Numbered from the stretch's first letter, positions 25,749 through 35,547 are shown. The stretch: DNA of 64,000 nucleotides from CAZXNF01 sp050741255 (GCA_050741255.1 JBOIEQ010000001.1:1-64000); one strand, 5' to 3'. Numbers and translations are program-made. Notes: generated by a model not told the origin, from the sequence alone.

Positions 25749-25824
25749 TGGCGTCCCCACGGGGATTCGAACCCCGGTTACCGCCGTGAAAGGGCGATGT
25801 CCTAGGCCTCTAGACGATAGGGAC
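25749..25824 (-). tRNA. tRNA-Glu (anticodon TTC)
   Basis: 76 nt including encoded CCA. The acceptor pairs GTCCCTA with TGGGGAC, the anticodon loop is CTTTCAC and the T arm is GGGGTTCGAATCCCC. It differs from E. coli tRNA-Glu at only a few positions. It is second in a two-tRNA transcript with tRNA-Ala, downstream of gltX, whose product charges it. Confidence 0.97.
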
Positions 25825-25883
25825 TTAAATCGGCCGACGTACTGACTAGCGAGACTTACAAAACTGCAATCCTGCGAAATCCG

Positions 25884-25959
<76 letters not shown>

Positions 25960-25971
25960 ACGAGGGCGCGA

Positions 25972-26000
25972 ATTATAACGAGCGCTTGCCAATTCGTAAA
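25972..26000 (-). promoter_or_regulatory. Sigma-70 promoter for tRNA-Ala/tRNA-Glu
   Basis: On the minus strand a consensus -10 TATAAT (25977-25972) lies 17 nt after TTTACG (26000-25995). The predicted start is about 7 nt before tRNA-Ala, followed by a GC-rich CGCGCCC discriminator, as in stringently controlled stable-RNA promoters. Confidence 0.8.
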
Positions 26001-26073
26001 GACTAAATAAATCCGTAGCTTAGGAACGCTCCGCAAATGCGCCGCTCCGGCGCAAGCCGGCATGCAGTAGCTT

Positions 26074-26113
26074 GAATTCAATGGATTCCGGCTTCCGCCG
26101 GAATGACGAATTC
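26074..26113. repeat. REP-like palindromic element
   Basis: An 8-bp stem ATTCCGGC/GCCGGAAT with loop TTCC (26085-26104), followed by GACG and flanked by GAATTC on both sides. The ATTCC-GGAATGACG form is common among interspersed repeats of proteobacteria. It lies in the spacer between the DUF3617 gene and the tRNA promoter. Confidence 0.6.
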
Positions 26114-26133
26114 CTGGATCGTGCGGAGAATTC

Positions 26134-26544
26134 CTAGCCTGCCTTGCACGCGCCCAGGCGCTTGCCCACTGTTTGCGAGCGCATCTCCATTTTCTGGCCT
26201 TTCATCGTCATCTCCGCCTCCATCGTGGTGGCGGTCTGCTTCACGGTGCCGGTGCCCTGCATGCCGGAGGACGGGCAGCTCATCTCCCAGGAGTAGGTAT
26301 CGCCCGATTTCTTGTTGGAGGTCATCTTGCAGTCGCTCTGCTTCTTGGCGTCGTTCATGTAGCGACTGGGGTCGCCCGCGTCTTCCTTCTTGATGCAGCG
26401 GGTGTTGGTCATGACCTGCGACTTGGGCATGTTGGGCGCGGACATCGTGGTGGTGAACTGCCACTCGCCGGGGTCCATGGCGCATACGACGGCGGGAACG
26501 GCGGCCAGCAGGGCCGCGGCAACAGCGATCAACGGTCGGAACAT
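26134..26544 (-). CDS. DUF3617-like secreted protein
   Basis: 136 residues. A Sec signal peptide (MFRPLIAVAAALLAAVPAVV) is followed by MDPGEWQFTTTMSAPNMP, the start of the DUF3617 domain, which is common in proteobacteria and of unknown function. Four Cys residues (TRCIKK, SDCKMT, MSCPSS, GACKAG) probably form two disulfides in the periplasm. The start is ATG 26544, with AGGAG 8 nt before it. It lies 14 nt after the gltX stop, so it is probably co-transcribed with gltX. Confidence 0.75.
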   Translation of the reverse strand: MFRPLIAVAAALLAAVPAVVCAMDPGEWQFTTTMSAPNMPKSQVMTNTRCIKKEDAGDPSRYMNDAKKQSDCKMTSNKKSGDTYSWEMSCPSSGMQGTGTVKQTATTMEAEMTMKGQKMEMRSQTVGKRLGACKAG

Positions 26545-26558
26545 GGGCAACTCTCCTC

Positions 26559-27968
26559 TCAGGTAAGGCCGGTGTGGCGGGACAGGCGTGCGAGCGTGCG
26601 TTCGCGCCCGAGCAATGCGAGTACGGCGGACAAATCAGGGGTCTGCGTGCGGCCGAATACGGCTACCCGCAGCGGGATCGCCAGCGCCGGCATCTTGATC
26701 TTGTGCAGCGCGAGGACTTCCTTGATGGCCGCGCCGAGCGGGGCCGCTGTCCACTCCGGCAGTGCCTCGAATTTCGCGCCGAGTTCACGCAACACGGGGC
26801 GCGAGGCGTCGGTCACGTGCTCCACCAGCAATTCCGGCGCGGGTTCGGCGTCACCGTAGAACAGCATCGCTTCCGCCGCGAGCGTCTCCAGCGTGTCGCA
26901 GCGGGCTTTGAACAGGCCCACCACGGCCTCCAGCGGCGGACCTTCATCAAGCTTGCCGCCCAGCCGTTCGAGGCGCGGCAGCACCTCGGCGGCGAGCCGG
27001 TCGTCCATTGCGATCTTCATGTACTCCTGATTGAGCCAGGCCAGCTTCTCCGGATCGAAGCGCGCCGCCGCGTGACTCACGTGTTCGAGATCGAACCAGG
27101 ACAGGAACTGCTCGCGCGAGAAGATCTCGGCGTCTCCGTGCGACCAGCCGAGCCGCGCGAAGTAGTTCAGCACCGCCTCCGGCAGGTAGCCGCGGTCGCG
27201 GTATTCCAGCACGCCGACTGCGCCGTGGCGCTTGGACAAACGTTCGCCGTCGGTGCCGAGGATCATCGGCACGTGCGCGAACAGGGGCGGCGTGGCGCCC
27301 AGCGCATGGTAAATGTTGATCTGGCGCGGCGTATTGTTGACGTGGTCGTCGCCGCGTATGCAGTGCGTGATGTGCATGTCGATGTCGTCGACCACCACGC
27401 CGAAGTTGTAGGTGGGCACCCCGTCACCGCGCAGGATGACCAGGTCGTCGAGTTCCGCGTTCGCGAACTCGATCGGCCCTTTCACCAGGTCGCGCCAGGC
27501 GACGATGCCCTCGTTCGGGTTCCGGAAGCGCACCACCGGCTGCACGTCCGCGGGCGGTGTCTTGCCACGCGCGTTTTCGGGACGCCAGCGTCCGTCGTAG
27601 CGCGGCTTCTCGCCGCGCGCGCGCTGCTGCTCGCGCAGCGCCTCCAGCTCTTCCTTCGACGCATAGCAGTGGTAGGCCTTGCCTTCCTTCAGCAGCTGGG
27701 CCGCGGCTTCCTGATAGCGCGGCAGGCGCTGCATCTGGCGCGGCGGCGGCACCACGTCCCATTCGAGTTCGAGCCAGCGCATGCTTTCGTAGATCTTGTC
27801 CACCGCGGCCTCGGTCGAGCGCTCGACGTCGGTGTCCTCGATGCGCAGGATGAAGGCGCCGTCGTGCCGGCGCGCGTAGGCCCAGCAGAACAGCGCCGTG
27901 CGCGCGCCGCCGATGTGCAGGTAGCCGGTCGGGCTGGGGGCGAAACGGGTGATGACTTTGGCGGTCAT
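26559..27968 (-). CDS. gltX: Glutamyl-tRNA synthetase
   Basis: 469 residues, the normal length. The class I HIGH motif is in [15 protein letters not shown] (residues 10-24) and the KMSKS-equivalent is [16 protein letters not shown] and the anticodon-binding helical C-terminus are present. The enzyme charges tRNA-Glu with glutamate in the cytosol. The polysaccharide deacetylase gene ends 4 nt before its ATG. Its cognate tRNA-Glu lies 735 nt downstream on the same strand. Confidence 0.97.
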   Translation of the reverse strand: MTAKVITRFAPSPTGYLHIGGARTALFCWAYARRHDGAFILRIEDTDVERSTEAAVDKIYESMRWLELEWDVVPPPRQMQRLPRYQEAAAQLLKEGKAYHCYASKEELEALREQQRARGEKPRYDGRWRPENARGKTPPADVQPVVRFRNPNEGIVAWRDLVKGPIEFANAELDDLVILRGDGVPTYNFGVVVDDIDMHITHCIRGDDHVNNTPRQINIYHALGATPPLFAHVPMILGTDGERLSKRHGAVGVLEYRDRGYLPEAVLNYFARLGWSHGDAEIFSREQFLSWFDLEHVSHAAARFDPEKLAWLNQEYMKIAMDDRLAAEVLPRLERLGGKLDEGPPLEAVVGLFKARCDTLETLAAEAMLFYGDAEPAPELLVEHVTDASRPVLRELGAKFEALPEWTAAPLGAAIKEVLALHKIKMPALAIPLRVAVFGRTQTPDLSAVLALLGRERTLARLSRHTGLT

Positions 27969-27972
27969 GCGC

Positions 27973-28815
27973 TCAGGCCAGGACCGGCTCGCGCCGCCGG
28001 AATTCCTCGACCGTCTCGTCCATCCGCTGGAACACGGCGCCGGCAGCCTTGAGCTTGCGGATCAGCTTCTCGAACATGAGCATGCGGTAGCCGCGGCCGA
28101 TGATGAAGGGATGGCAGGTATAGGTCACCACGCCCCACTTCACGGTCTTCTTCAGTTGCAGGAATTCCTCGACCCAGTTTTCCAGCACGAGGCCCGCGTT
28201 CATCAGGCCGGGCCGGATCGCGTTGCCCGAGCGCATGTATTCGAAATGCGGCGCGTCGTCGGTATGCCAGCTGATCGGCATTTCCACCAGCGACGAGGGC
28301 TTGCCGAAGCGCATCGGCTGTTCGAGTTCGACCACGTCGCCCTGCCGGGTGTAATACGGCAGGAAGTCGTGGCCCATCATGCTGCTGTCGTAGGTGAAAC
28401 CGTGCTTCAGCATCAGCGCGATCGAATGCGGCGACAGGTCCCACGACGGCGAGCGGTAGCCGCGCGCATACGATCCGGCGATGCGTTTGATCGCCTCGTT
28501 GCCGCGCACCAGTTCAGTTTCTTCATCGTCCCGTGACAGCGAAGCCGGCGGGATATGCCGCCAGCCGTGATGCCCGATTTCGTGCCCGGCGTCCGCCACG
28601 GCTTTCACGGCGTCTGGAAAGGTCTCGATGGTGTGGCCGGGCACATACCAGGAACTCGCGATCTTTTCCTTCTTGAGCAGGGCCAGCAGGCGCGGCGCGC
28701 CGACGCGCGGGCCGAATTCGCCCCGGGAAATCATCGTCGGCGTGGTCTGGCCGCGCGCGACGAAACCGGAGATCGCGTCGAAGTCGAAGGTGAGACAGAC
28801 GATGTGCTTGGCCAC
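27973..28815 (-). CDS. Polysaccharide deacetylase (NodB-domain) family protein
   Basis: 280 residues from a GTG start at 28815. The NodB core is visible: [11 protein letters not shown] (catalytic and metal Asp pair), [16 protein letters not shown] (the HxxxH metal histidines) and [10 protein letters not shown]. This N-terminal form without a signal peptide is found in cytosolic members of the family that act on small amides, such as PuuE-type allantoinases or peptidoglycan/imide deacetylases. It could therefore act on a ureide or imide rather than a polysaccharide. It is 4 nt upstream of gltX. The upstream in-frame region contains no convincing start. Confidence 0.8.
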   Translation of the reverse strand: MAKHIVCLTFDFDAISGFVARGQTTPTMISRGEFGPRVGAPRLLALLKKEKIASSWYVPGHTIETFPDAVKAVADAGHEIGHHGWRHIPPASLSRDDEETELVRGNEAIKRIAGSYARGYRSPSWDLSPHSIALMLKHGFTYDSSMMGHDFLPYYTRQGDVVELEQPMRFGKPSSLVEMPISWHTDDAPHFEYMRSGNAIRPGLMNAGLVLENWVEEFLQLKKTVKWGVVTYTCHPFIIGRGYRMLMFEKLIRKLKAAGAVFQRMDETVEEFRRREPVLA

Positions 28816-28912
28816 AACAGGAACGGTGCGTGTGTAGGCCGCATATATTAGCCGGTTCGGCGTGCGCGAATTCGCTATCATCGGCACTTTTCTTGCTTCA
28901 GAAGAGGCACCC

Positions 28913-30496
28913 ATGGCCATCCCCTCCGAGCATCTCGTCCAGAACTGGCAGGTCCGCAAACCTCTGGCGCGCGCGCGCGGCGGCATCGTCGCCACGCAGA
29001 ACCGCGTCGCCGGGTTTGCGGGCGCGGAAATCCTCGCCGCCGGTGGCAACGCCGTCGATGCGGCGGTTGCGACGGGCCTCGCGCTGGCGGCGGTCGAACC
29101 GTGGAACAGCGGCATCGGCGGCATCGGCTTCATGCTGGTCTATCTGGCGCGCGAGAAAAAGGTGCATGTGGTCGACTTCGGCCCGATCTCACCGCACCGC
29201 CTGAACCCCGCCGATTACCCGCTGACGGGCGGCACCACCACCGACCTCTTCACGTGGCCCACGGTCAAGGATGACCGCAACGTCCACGGTCCGATGTCGA
29301 TCGCCGTGCCTGGCCACGTGGATGGCCTCGCCACGGCGCTGGCCCGCTTCGGCACCAAGCCCTTCGCGGAACTCGCGCAGCCGGCAATCAAGCTCGCCGA
29401 CCAGGGCATCGCGGTCGACTGGTTCCTGACCCTCAAGGTCGCCACCACCGCGAAAGAACTCAGCCGTTATCCGAGCACGCGCGCGGTGTGGCTCACCAAA
29501 GACGGCCTGCCGCCGGTCACACCCGCCGGCGCCTCGCTGGAACGGCTGAAACTCACCGGCCTTGCCGACACGCTGCGCACGCTGGCGAAGAACGGCCCGC
29601 GGGACTTCTACGAAGGCGAGATCGCGCGCGCACTGGTCAAGGACTTCGCCGCCGGCGGCAGCGTCATCGACGCGGAAGACCTCAAGAACTACCACGCCCG
29701 CGTTGTGGCGCCGCTGGAACTCGATTATCACGGCGTGAAACTCGCGCTGCCCGGCGGCCTGACGGCCGCGCCGACCTTTGCCAAAGTGCTGGCCGCGCTG
29801 AAGGGCAAGCGCTTTGGCCCCGGCGCGCCCGGCGCCGACACCTTCGTCGCCTACGCCCATGCCCTGCGTGACGCATACACGGAACGCCTGGCCACGATGG
29901 GCGACCAGGAAACGATGCGCGAACCCACGTCCACCACGCACTTCAACGTGGTCGACAGGGAAGGCAACATGGTCGCGATGACGCAGACGCTGCTGTCGGT
30001 CTTCGGCAGCCGTTACGTGCTGCCCTCGACCGGCATCCTGATGAACAACGGCATCAACTGGTTTGATCCGCGCCCGGAATCGGCCAACTGCCTCGCCCCG
30101 TCCAAGCGCCCGCTGACGAACATGTGTCCCATGCTCGCACTCAACAAGGACGGCAAGGCGTGGTTCGCGATCGGGGCCTCGGGTGGGCGCAAGATCATGC
30201 CGGCCGTGTTCCAGCTCGCCTCCTTCATGATCGACCATGGCCTGTCGCTGGAAGACGCCTTCCACCAGCCGCGCATCGACGCGAGCGGCGGCGATGCCGT
30301 CGGCGCCGATCCGCGCCTGCCGGCCAACGTGCTGTCTGCGCTGCGCGCCAAATTCCCCGTCAACCTGACGGAACTCGTCGTCTATCCCACCAACTTCGCC
30401 TGTCCGAGCTGCGTGATGCGCGACCCGGCCACGGGTGAGAACACCGGCATCACGGACGTCCTGTCGCCGTGGTCCGGTGCCGTCGCGGAGGTTTAG
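28913..30496 (+). CDS. Gamma-glutamyltransferase family protein
   Basis: 527 residues. It is an Ntn-hydrolase that cleaves itself before Thr341 in the motif EPTSTTHFNVVD, making the N-terminal nucleophile; GRKIMPAVFQ and the Gly-rich GIGGIGFMLV are also family features. It transfers or hydrolyses gamma-glutamyl groups, or cephalosporin-like side chains in some members. There is no signal peptide, unlike E. coli Ggt, so it may be cytosolic. The Bug gene starts 4 nt after its stop, so the two form an operon. The nearby oxoprolinase-type and oxidase genes make a gamma-glutamyl or cyclic-amide pathway plausible. Confidence 0.88.
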   Translation: MAIPSEHLVQNWQVRKPLARARGGIVATQNRVAGFAGAEILAAGGNAVDAAVATGLALAAVEPWNSGIGGIGFMLVYLAREKKVHVVDFGPISPHRLNPADYPLTGGTTTDLFTWPTVKDDRNVHGPMSIAVPGHVDGLATALARFGTKPFAELAQPAIKLADQGIAVDWFLTLKVATTAKELSRYPSTRAVWLTKDGLPPVTPAGASLERLKLTGLADTLRTLAKNGPRDFYEGEIARALVKDFAAGGSVIDAEDLKNYHARVVAPLELDYHGVKLALPGGLTAAPTFAKVLAALKGKRFGPGAPGADTFVAYAHALRDAYTERLATMGDQETMREPTSTTHFNVVDREGNMVAMTQTLLSVFGSRYVLPSTGILMNNGINWFDPRPESANCLAPSKRPLTNMCPMLALNKDGKAWFAIGASGGRKIMPAVFQLASFMIDHGLSLEDAFHQPRIDASGGDAVGADPRLPANVLSALRAKFPVNLTELVVYPTNFACPSCVMRDPATGENTGITDVLSPWSGAVAEV

Positions 30497-30500
30497 TTTT

Positions 30501-31457
30501 ATGCGAGTTGCCGTTCTCCTGGGTGCTGCCCTGCTCTCCACGTCCGTGTCCGCGCAGGACTACCCCAACCGCCCCATCCGCTACATCGTGCCGTTCGCTC
30601 CCGGCGGTCCGACCGACATCATGTCGCGCGCCTTCGCCGAAAAGATCGGCGCCGCGTGGGGACAGCAGGTCGTCGTCGACAACCGCGGCGGCGCGGGCGG
30701 CACCATCGGCGCGGAAGTGGTGGCCCGTTCGGCGCCGGACGGCTACACGGTCATGATCGGCCACGTCGGCACGCATGCGATCAACGTCAGCCTCTACCAG
30801 AAGGTCGGCTACGACCCGGTGAAGGACTTCCAGCCGATCTCGCTGCTGGCCACGTTGCCGTTCGTGCTCGTCGTCAACGCCGGCTTCGCGCCGCGCTCGG
30901 TGAAGGAACTCCTCGCGCTGGCGAAGGCCAAGCCAGGCTCGATCAACTTTGCGTCTGCCGGCAGCGGCGGGCCCACCCACCTCGCCGGCGCCATGTTCAA
31001 GAGCGCCGCCGCCATCGACATCGTGCACGTGCCCTACAAGGGCAACGCCGCGGCGCTGACGGAACTGGCCGGCGGCCAGGTGCAGATGATGTTCAGCAAC
31101 ATGCTGACCGCGATGCCGCACGTGCGCACCGGCCGGCTGCGCGCGCTGGCGGTCTCGACGGCGAAACGGTCGCCGCAGGCGCCGGAACTACCGACCGTCG
31201 CGGAGTCGGGCGTGCCGGGATTCGACGTCACGCCTTGGTACGGCGTACTGGCCCCCGCGGGTCTGCCGGCGCCGCTGGTCGCGAAGTGGAACCGCGAGAT
31301 CGTCCGCATCGTTCCCCTGCCGGACATGAAGGAGCGCTTCGTCTCGCAGGGCATCGATCTCGCATCGAGCACACCGGCCGAATTCGGTTCACTCATCAAG
31401 AGCGAGATCCCGAAGTGGCGCAAGGTCGTGAAGGACACCGGCGCGAAAGCGGACTAA
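30501..31457 (+). CDS. Bug/TctC-family substrate-binding protein
   Basis: 318 residues. A short signal peptide ends at VSAQ; DYPNRPIRYIVPFAPGGPTD, DNRGGAGGTIGAEVVARSAPDGYTV and VPYKGNAAALTELAGGQV follow. The ribosome binding site GGAGG overlaps the end of the gamma-glutamyltransferase gene, so the two are co-translated. It probably binds the substrate of that enzyme. It is convergent with the next Bug gene (14 nt between stops). Confidence 0.9.
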   Translation: MRVAVLLGAALLSTSVSAQDYPNRPIRYIVPFAPGGPTDIMSRAFAEKIGAAWGQQVVVDNRGGAGGTIGAEVVARSAPDGYTVMIGHVGTHAINVSLYQKVGYDPVKDFQPISLLATLPFVLVVNAGFAPRSVKELLALAKAKPGSINFASAGSGGPTHLAGAMFKSAAAIDIVHVPYKGNAAALTELAGGQVQMMFSNMLTAMPHVRTGRLRALAVSTAKRSPQAPELPTVAESGVPGFDVTPWYGVLAPAGLPAPLVAKWNREIVRIVPLPDMKERFVSQGIDLASSTPAEFGSLIKSEIPKWRKVVKDTGAKAD

Positions 31458-31471
31458 CGCGCGATCGCGCC

Positions 31472-32422
31472 TTACTGCGGCCGCAACCCCAGCCGCTCCA
31501 CCGCCCGTCCTTCTTCTTCATACATGCGTCGCGCCCACTGCGCGAAGTCGTCGCTCGACTGGTAGTAGGCTTCCATGCCGGCCTGTTCCATCACCTTGCG
31601 AAACGCCGGATCGTCCAGCGCGCGCCGGAAGGCATCGTGCAGCGTGCGCACGATGCGCGGGTCCATGCCCTTCGGACCGACGACGCCCCACGGCGAGTTG
31701 GCGACGATGCCGTAGAGCTCCTTCAGCGTCGGCACGGCGGGCGCGCGCGGCGAGCGGTTCTCCGTCCACATCACCAGCGTGCGCACCTGTCCGGCGTCCA
31801 CCAGTTCCCACGGCGGCGAACCCGCCTGCGAGTTGGCCTCGCCGCTGCGAATGGCCGTGACGGCATCCGCGCTGCCCTTGTACGGGATGTGCAGCCACTG
31901 GATGCCCAGCCGCTGGCCGAGGTCCTCCATCGTGAGGTGCAGGCTGGTGCCGACGCCGGGACTCGCATAACTCACCTTGCCCGGATTCGCCTTCGAGTAG
32001 CGGAGGAACTCGTCCCAGGTCTTGTACGGCGCATCCGCGCGCACCGACACGCCGAACTGGTAGCCCGCGGCGCCGATGATCCAGGTCAGGTCCCGCACCG
32101 GGTCGAAACTCGTCTTCACCATGTGCGGCAGGCGGAACACGCCGAGCGGGGCCTGCGCCAGCGTGTAGCCGTCCGGTTTGGCGGCGGCCACCTGCTGCGC
32201 GCCGAGCGCGCCGCCCGCGCCCGGCTTGTTCTCGATGATGATGCGCTGGCCGAGTTGCCGCGCTGCCGCGTCGGCGAGGCCCCGCATCGCGATGTCCGTG
32301 GGCCCGCCGGGTGTCCACGGGCAGTAGAGGGTGATGGGCCGCTCGGGATAGGTCTGCGCGAGCGCCGGCAGCGCAAGCACGCATCCGGCGAGGGCGAGGC
32401 ACAACCGTGCGAGTGTCTTCAT
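31472..32422 (-). CDS. Bug-family substrate-binding protein, second of a tandem pair
   Basis: 316 residues. The signal peptide ends at ALAQ. TYPERPITLYCPWTPGGPTD, ENKPGAGGALGAQQVAAAKPDGYTL and IPYKGSADAVTAIRSGEA are visible. The C-terminal half has the WxxENRSPRAPAVPTLKEL and GPKGMDPRIVRTLHDAF pattern, which it shares with its neighbour at 32419-33381. The start overlaps the neighbour's stop by ATGA. The two are tandem duplicates of a Bug subtype that differs from the others in this window. Confidence 0.9.
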   Translation of the reverse strand: MKTLARLCLALAGCVLALPALAQTYPERPITLYCPWTPGGPTDIAMRGLADAAARQLGQRIIIENKPGAGGALGAQQVAAAKPDGYTLAQAPLGVFRLPHMVKTSFDPVRDLTWIIGAAGYQFGVSVRADAPYKTWDEFLRYSKANPGKVSYASPGVGTSLHLTMEDLGQRLGIQWLHIPYKGSADAVTAIRSGEANSQAGSPPWELVDAGQVRTLVMWTENRSPRAPAVPTLKELYGIVANSPWGVVGPKGMDPRIVRTLHDAFRRALDDPAFRKVMEQAGMEAYYQSSDDFAQWARRMYEEEGRAVERLGLRPQ

Positions 32423-33381
32423 TGTTTCAGCCCCAGCCGGTTGACGATCACCCGCTGCTCCTCGAAGGTGCGTTTCGCGTAGGCCGCGTAGTCCTCCGTC
32501 GACAGGTAGGCATCCTCCTGGTCGAGCCGCGCGATGGTCTTCTGGTAGGCCGGGTCTTCCATGCCTTTTTTGAACGCGTCGTGCAGGATCTTCACCACTT
32601 TCGGGTCCATGCCTTTCGGACCCGCGATGCCGTACGGCGAGTTGGAGACGATGCCGTAGCCCAGCTCTTTCAGCGTCGGCACCGTCGGCCAGCGCTTCGA
32701 ACGCTCGGCGCTCCAGATCGTCAGCATGCGCAGCTTGCCGGCGTCGATCAGTTCGCCCCAGCCCGTGGAATCGGCGGACGCGCTCACGTGTCCGCCCAGC
32801 AGCGCAGCGGTGGCGTCCGCGTTGCCCTTGAACGGCACCTGCAGCCACTGCACGCCGTCCTTCGCGGCCAGTTCCTCCATGGTGATGTGCAGGCTGGTGC
32901 CATGGCCGGGCGTGGCGTAGGTGAACTTGCCGGGATTGGCCTTCGACCAGGCGATCAGTTCCTGCCACGTCTTCCACTGGCTGTCCGCCCGCACCACCAC
33001 GCCGAAGGTGTAGCCGGTGACGCCGACGATCCAGGTGAAGTCGTTCAGCGCGTCGAACTCGACTTTCGTCATGTGCGGCAGGCGGAACACGGTGATCGGA
33101 ATCTGCGTCACGGTGTAGCCGTCGGGCCGGCTGTTCCTCGCCACGGAGGTCGGGCCGATGGTGCCGCTGGCGCCCGCCCGGTTCTCGATAATGATGCGCT
33201 GGCCCAGGTGCCTGCTGGCGGCGTCCGCCAGCGACCGCATCGCGACGTCGGTGCCGCCGCCGGCGGACCACGGCACGACCAGCGTGACCGGGCGATCGGG
33301 AAACGTCTGCGCCGCCGCCGTCAACGGCAGGCACACGCACAAGGCCGCCAGAACGGCGGATCTCCACCGGTGCAGATGCAT
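32419..33381 (-). CDS. Bug-family substrate-binding protein, first of a tandem pair
   Basis: 320 residues. The signal peptide ends near LTAAAQ. TFPDRPVTLVVPWSAGGGTD, ENRAGASGTIGPTSVA and VPFKGNADATAALLGGHV are visible; GPKGMDPKVVKILHDAF near the C-terminus matches the downstream paralogue. It is read divergently from the Bug gene at 33567, with 185 nt between them that hold a weak TAGAAT -10 (33452) for the plus strand. The pair may recognise two related ligands or form alternatives for one carrier. Confidence 0.9.
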   Translation of the reverse strand: MHLHRWRSAVLAALCVCLPLTAAAQTFPDRPVTLVVPWSAGGGTDVAMRSLADAASRHLGQRIIIENRAGASGTIGPTSVARNSRPDGYTVTQIPITVFRLPHMTKVEFDALNDFTWIVGVTGYTFGVVVRADSQWKTWQELIAWSKANPGKFTYATPGHGTSLHITMEELAAKDGVQWLQVPFKGNADATAALLGGHVSASADSTGWGELIDAGKLRMLTIWSAERSKRWPTVPTLKELGYGIVSNSPYGIAGPKGMDPKVVKILHDAFKKGMEDPAYQKTIARLDQEDAYLSTEDYAAYAKRTFEEQRVIVNRLGLKQ

Positions 33382-33566
33382 GATGCCCCCTCCCTGGTGT
33401 CGGCCGATGGCGCCCTTGGCGGGCGGTTTCTTGGCTCATCGCGACGGCGGCTAGAATACACGCATCGGCAGTCCCGGATGGAGCGGCCCCGCGCCCGGAC
33501 GGGTTGCGGGAACGATTATTGCTCACACTCGGAACTTTCGACCATCACACCAAGGAGATAACAACG

Positions 33567-34541
33567 ATGGCCCTGACTCGGCACCTACTCAGCCTTCTGC
33601 TGGTGCAGCTTCCGTTCGCCGCCGCCCACGCGCAGGACGTGAAGAACTTTCCGGACCGCCCGATGCGCATCATCACCGGCTACCTGCCGGGCGGTGTCAG
33701 CGACACCATCGCGCGCACCATGGCGGAAAAGCTCGGCGAGCGCCTCGGCCAGCGCATCATCATCGACGGCCGGCCGGGCGCCGGCGGCACCCTCAGCATG
33801 GACATCTCCGCCAACGCCACGCCCGACGGCTACACCATCTTCATGGGCCAGCCCGTCATCACCATCAGCCCCACGTTCAAGCGCAAGTTCGCGTACGACC
33901 CGCTGAAAGCCTTCGCGCCGATCTCGCTCGTCGGCCAGGGCGCGACCGTGCTGGTGGTGAATCCCGCGACGCCGGCGAACTCGGTGAAGGAACTGATCGC
34001 CTACGGCAAGTCCAAGCCGCCCGGTGAACTGCGCTACGGACATTCCGGACAGGGTTCGACCAATCACCTCGCCGGCGAGTTGTTCACCGTGATGAGCGGC
34101 GTGAAGCTCACCGAGATTCCCTACAAGGGCGCAGCGGCGAACATCCTGGCGGTGCTGCAGGGCGAGGTGCAGATGGCCTTCCTGCCGGTGCTCGCAGCGG
34201 TGCCGCACATGAAGAGCGGCCGGCTCAAGGCCCTGGGCGTGACCAGCGCGAAACGTTCGCAAGGCGCGCCCGACGTACCTCCCATCGGCGACACGCTCCC
34301 CGGCTACGAAGTGCCGGTGTGGTACGGCCTGGTGGTGCCGGCGAAAACGCCCACCGCCATCGTGCAGAAGCTCAACCAGGAAATGAAGGCCGTTCTGGCG
34401 CAGCCCGACGTGATCAAGCGCATGGCCGAACAGGGCATCGACGTGCAGTACACGACCACCGCCGAGTTCTCCAAGCTGATCGCCGAGGACGCCGTGCGCT
34501 GGGCCAAGCTCGTCAAGGAAGCGAACCTGGTGCTGGAATGA
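33567..34541 (+). CDS. Bug-family substrate-binding protein, first of a second tandem pair
   Basis: 324 residues. The signal peptide ends at AAHAQ. The mature part has FPDRPMRIITGYLPGGVSD, DGRPGAGGTLSMDISANATPDGYTI and IPYKGAAANILAVLQGEV. AAGGAGA lies 8 nt before ATG 33567, which decides the start over an upstream in-frame codon at 33504. It overlaps the next Bug gene by ATGA. The GYLPGG form (rather than PFPAGG) is shared with that neighbour and marks a common subtype. Confidence 0.9.
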   Translation: MALTRHLLSLLLVQLPFAAAHAQDVKNFPDRPMRIITGYLPGGVSDTIARTMAEKLGERLGQRIIIDGRPGAGGTLSMDISANATPDGYTIFMGQPVITISPTFKRKFAYDPLKAFAPISLVGQGATVLVVNPATPANSVKELIAYGKSKPPGELRYGHSGQGSTNHLAGELFTVMSGVKLTEIPYKGAAANILAVLQGEVQMAFLPVLAAVPHMKSGRLKALGVTSAKRSQGAPDVPPIGDTLPGYEVPVWYGLVVPAKTPTAIVQKLNQEMKAVLAQPDVIKRMAEQGIDVQYTTTAEFSKLIAEDAVRWAKLVKEANLVLE

Positions 34542-35515
34542 CCGTCGCCCCTCTCGCTCTGGCCTTCGTCGCGGGCCTCGGCCTGACGTTGTCGACCATC
34601 GCCGCGTCCGCCGACACGCCCTACCCGACCCGGCCGATCCGCTTCGTCGTCGGCTTCCTGCCGGGCGGCCCCAGCGACACCATCGCCCGCGTCGTCGGCA
34701 TCAAGCTCGGGGAGACGCTGGGCCAGCCGGTCATCATCGACAACCGCGCGGGTGCCGGCGGCAACATCAGCGCGGAAATCGTCGCGGACGCCCTGCCCGA
34801 CGGCCACACACTGTTGCTCGGCACCGGCGCGCCGCTGGTCATGGCGCCCATCCTCGGCACCAAGGTCGGTTTCGTTCCCGAACGCGACTTCGCGGCGGTG
34901 AGCAACCTTGGCGGCTCGATGAGCATCCTCGCCGCCCATCCCTCGCTGCCGGCGAGCAATGTGAAGGAACTCATCGCCTACGCCAAAACACGGCCCGGCG
35001 AGGTGAACTACGCATCGTCCGGCGTGGCGACGGCCAACCACCTCGCCGCGGAACTGCTGTGCTCGATGGCGGGCATCCAGATGACGCATGTGCCCTACAA
35101 AGGCAGCGGGGCCGCCCTGCCCGCCCTGATCGGCGGCCAGGTGAAGCTTGGCTTCGGGCCGCTTCTGCCCGCGATCCCGCACGTGAAGGCGGGTCGTCTC
35201 AAGGCAATCGGCGTCTCCGGGCTCAAGCGCTCGTCCGCCGTGCCCGATGTCCCCGCCATCGCGGAGACCCTGCCGGGATATCAGGTCGATTCCTGGTACG
35301 GCGTGTTCGTGCCCGCGAAAACGCCCAAGCCGGTGGTTGCGCGGCTCAATCAGACCCTGATCGCCATCCTCGCCCAGCCCGACGTCAGGGAACGTCTCGG
35401 CCGCGACGGCGTCGATGCCGCCGGCAGCACGCCGGAGGCGCTTAACGCCATCGTTCAGTCGGAAAAGAAGCTGTGGACCAGGGTCGTGCGCGACGCCAAC
35501 ATCAAGGTCGAATGA
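34538..35515 (+). CDS. Bug-family substrate-binding protein, second of a second tandem pair
   Basis: 325 residues. The signal peptide ends at ASADT; YPTRPIRFVVGFLPGGPSD, DNRAGAGGNISAEIVADALPDGHTL and VPYKGSGAALPALIGGQV follow. It is coupled to the preceding Bug gene by a 4-nt overlap. It faces the flavoprotein-hydantoinase operon across a palindromic repeat at 35548-35657, which could stop transcription from both sides. Confidence 0.9.
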   Translation: MTVAPLALAFVAGLGLTLSTIAASADTPYPTRPIRFVVGFLPGGPSDTIARVVGIKLGETLGQPVIIDNRAGAGGNISAEIVADALPDGHTLLLGTGAPLVMAPILGTKVGFVPERDFAAVSNLGGSMSILAAHPSLPASNVKELIAYAKTRPGEVNYASSGVATANHLAAELLCSMAGIQMTHVPYKGSGAALPALIGGQVKLGFGPLLPAIPHVKAGRLKAIGVSGLKRSSAVPDVPAIAETLPGYQVDSWYGVFVPAKTPKPVVARLNQTLIAILAQPDVRERLGRDGVDAAGSTPEALNAIVQSEKKLWTRVVRDANIKVE

Positions 35516-35547
35516 CTTTTGGCAGTTTGCTGAAAAATGCCTGAAAG

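Noticed and set aside
26573..28052. 492-codon plus-strand ORF opposite gltX
   Set aside because: It is the antisense shadow of a clearly intact gltX.
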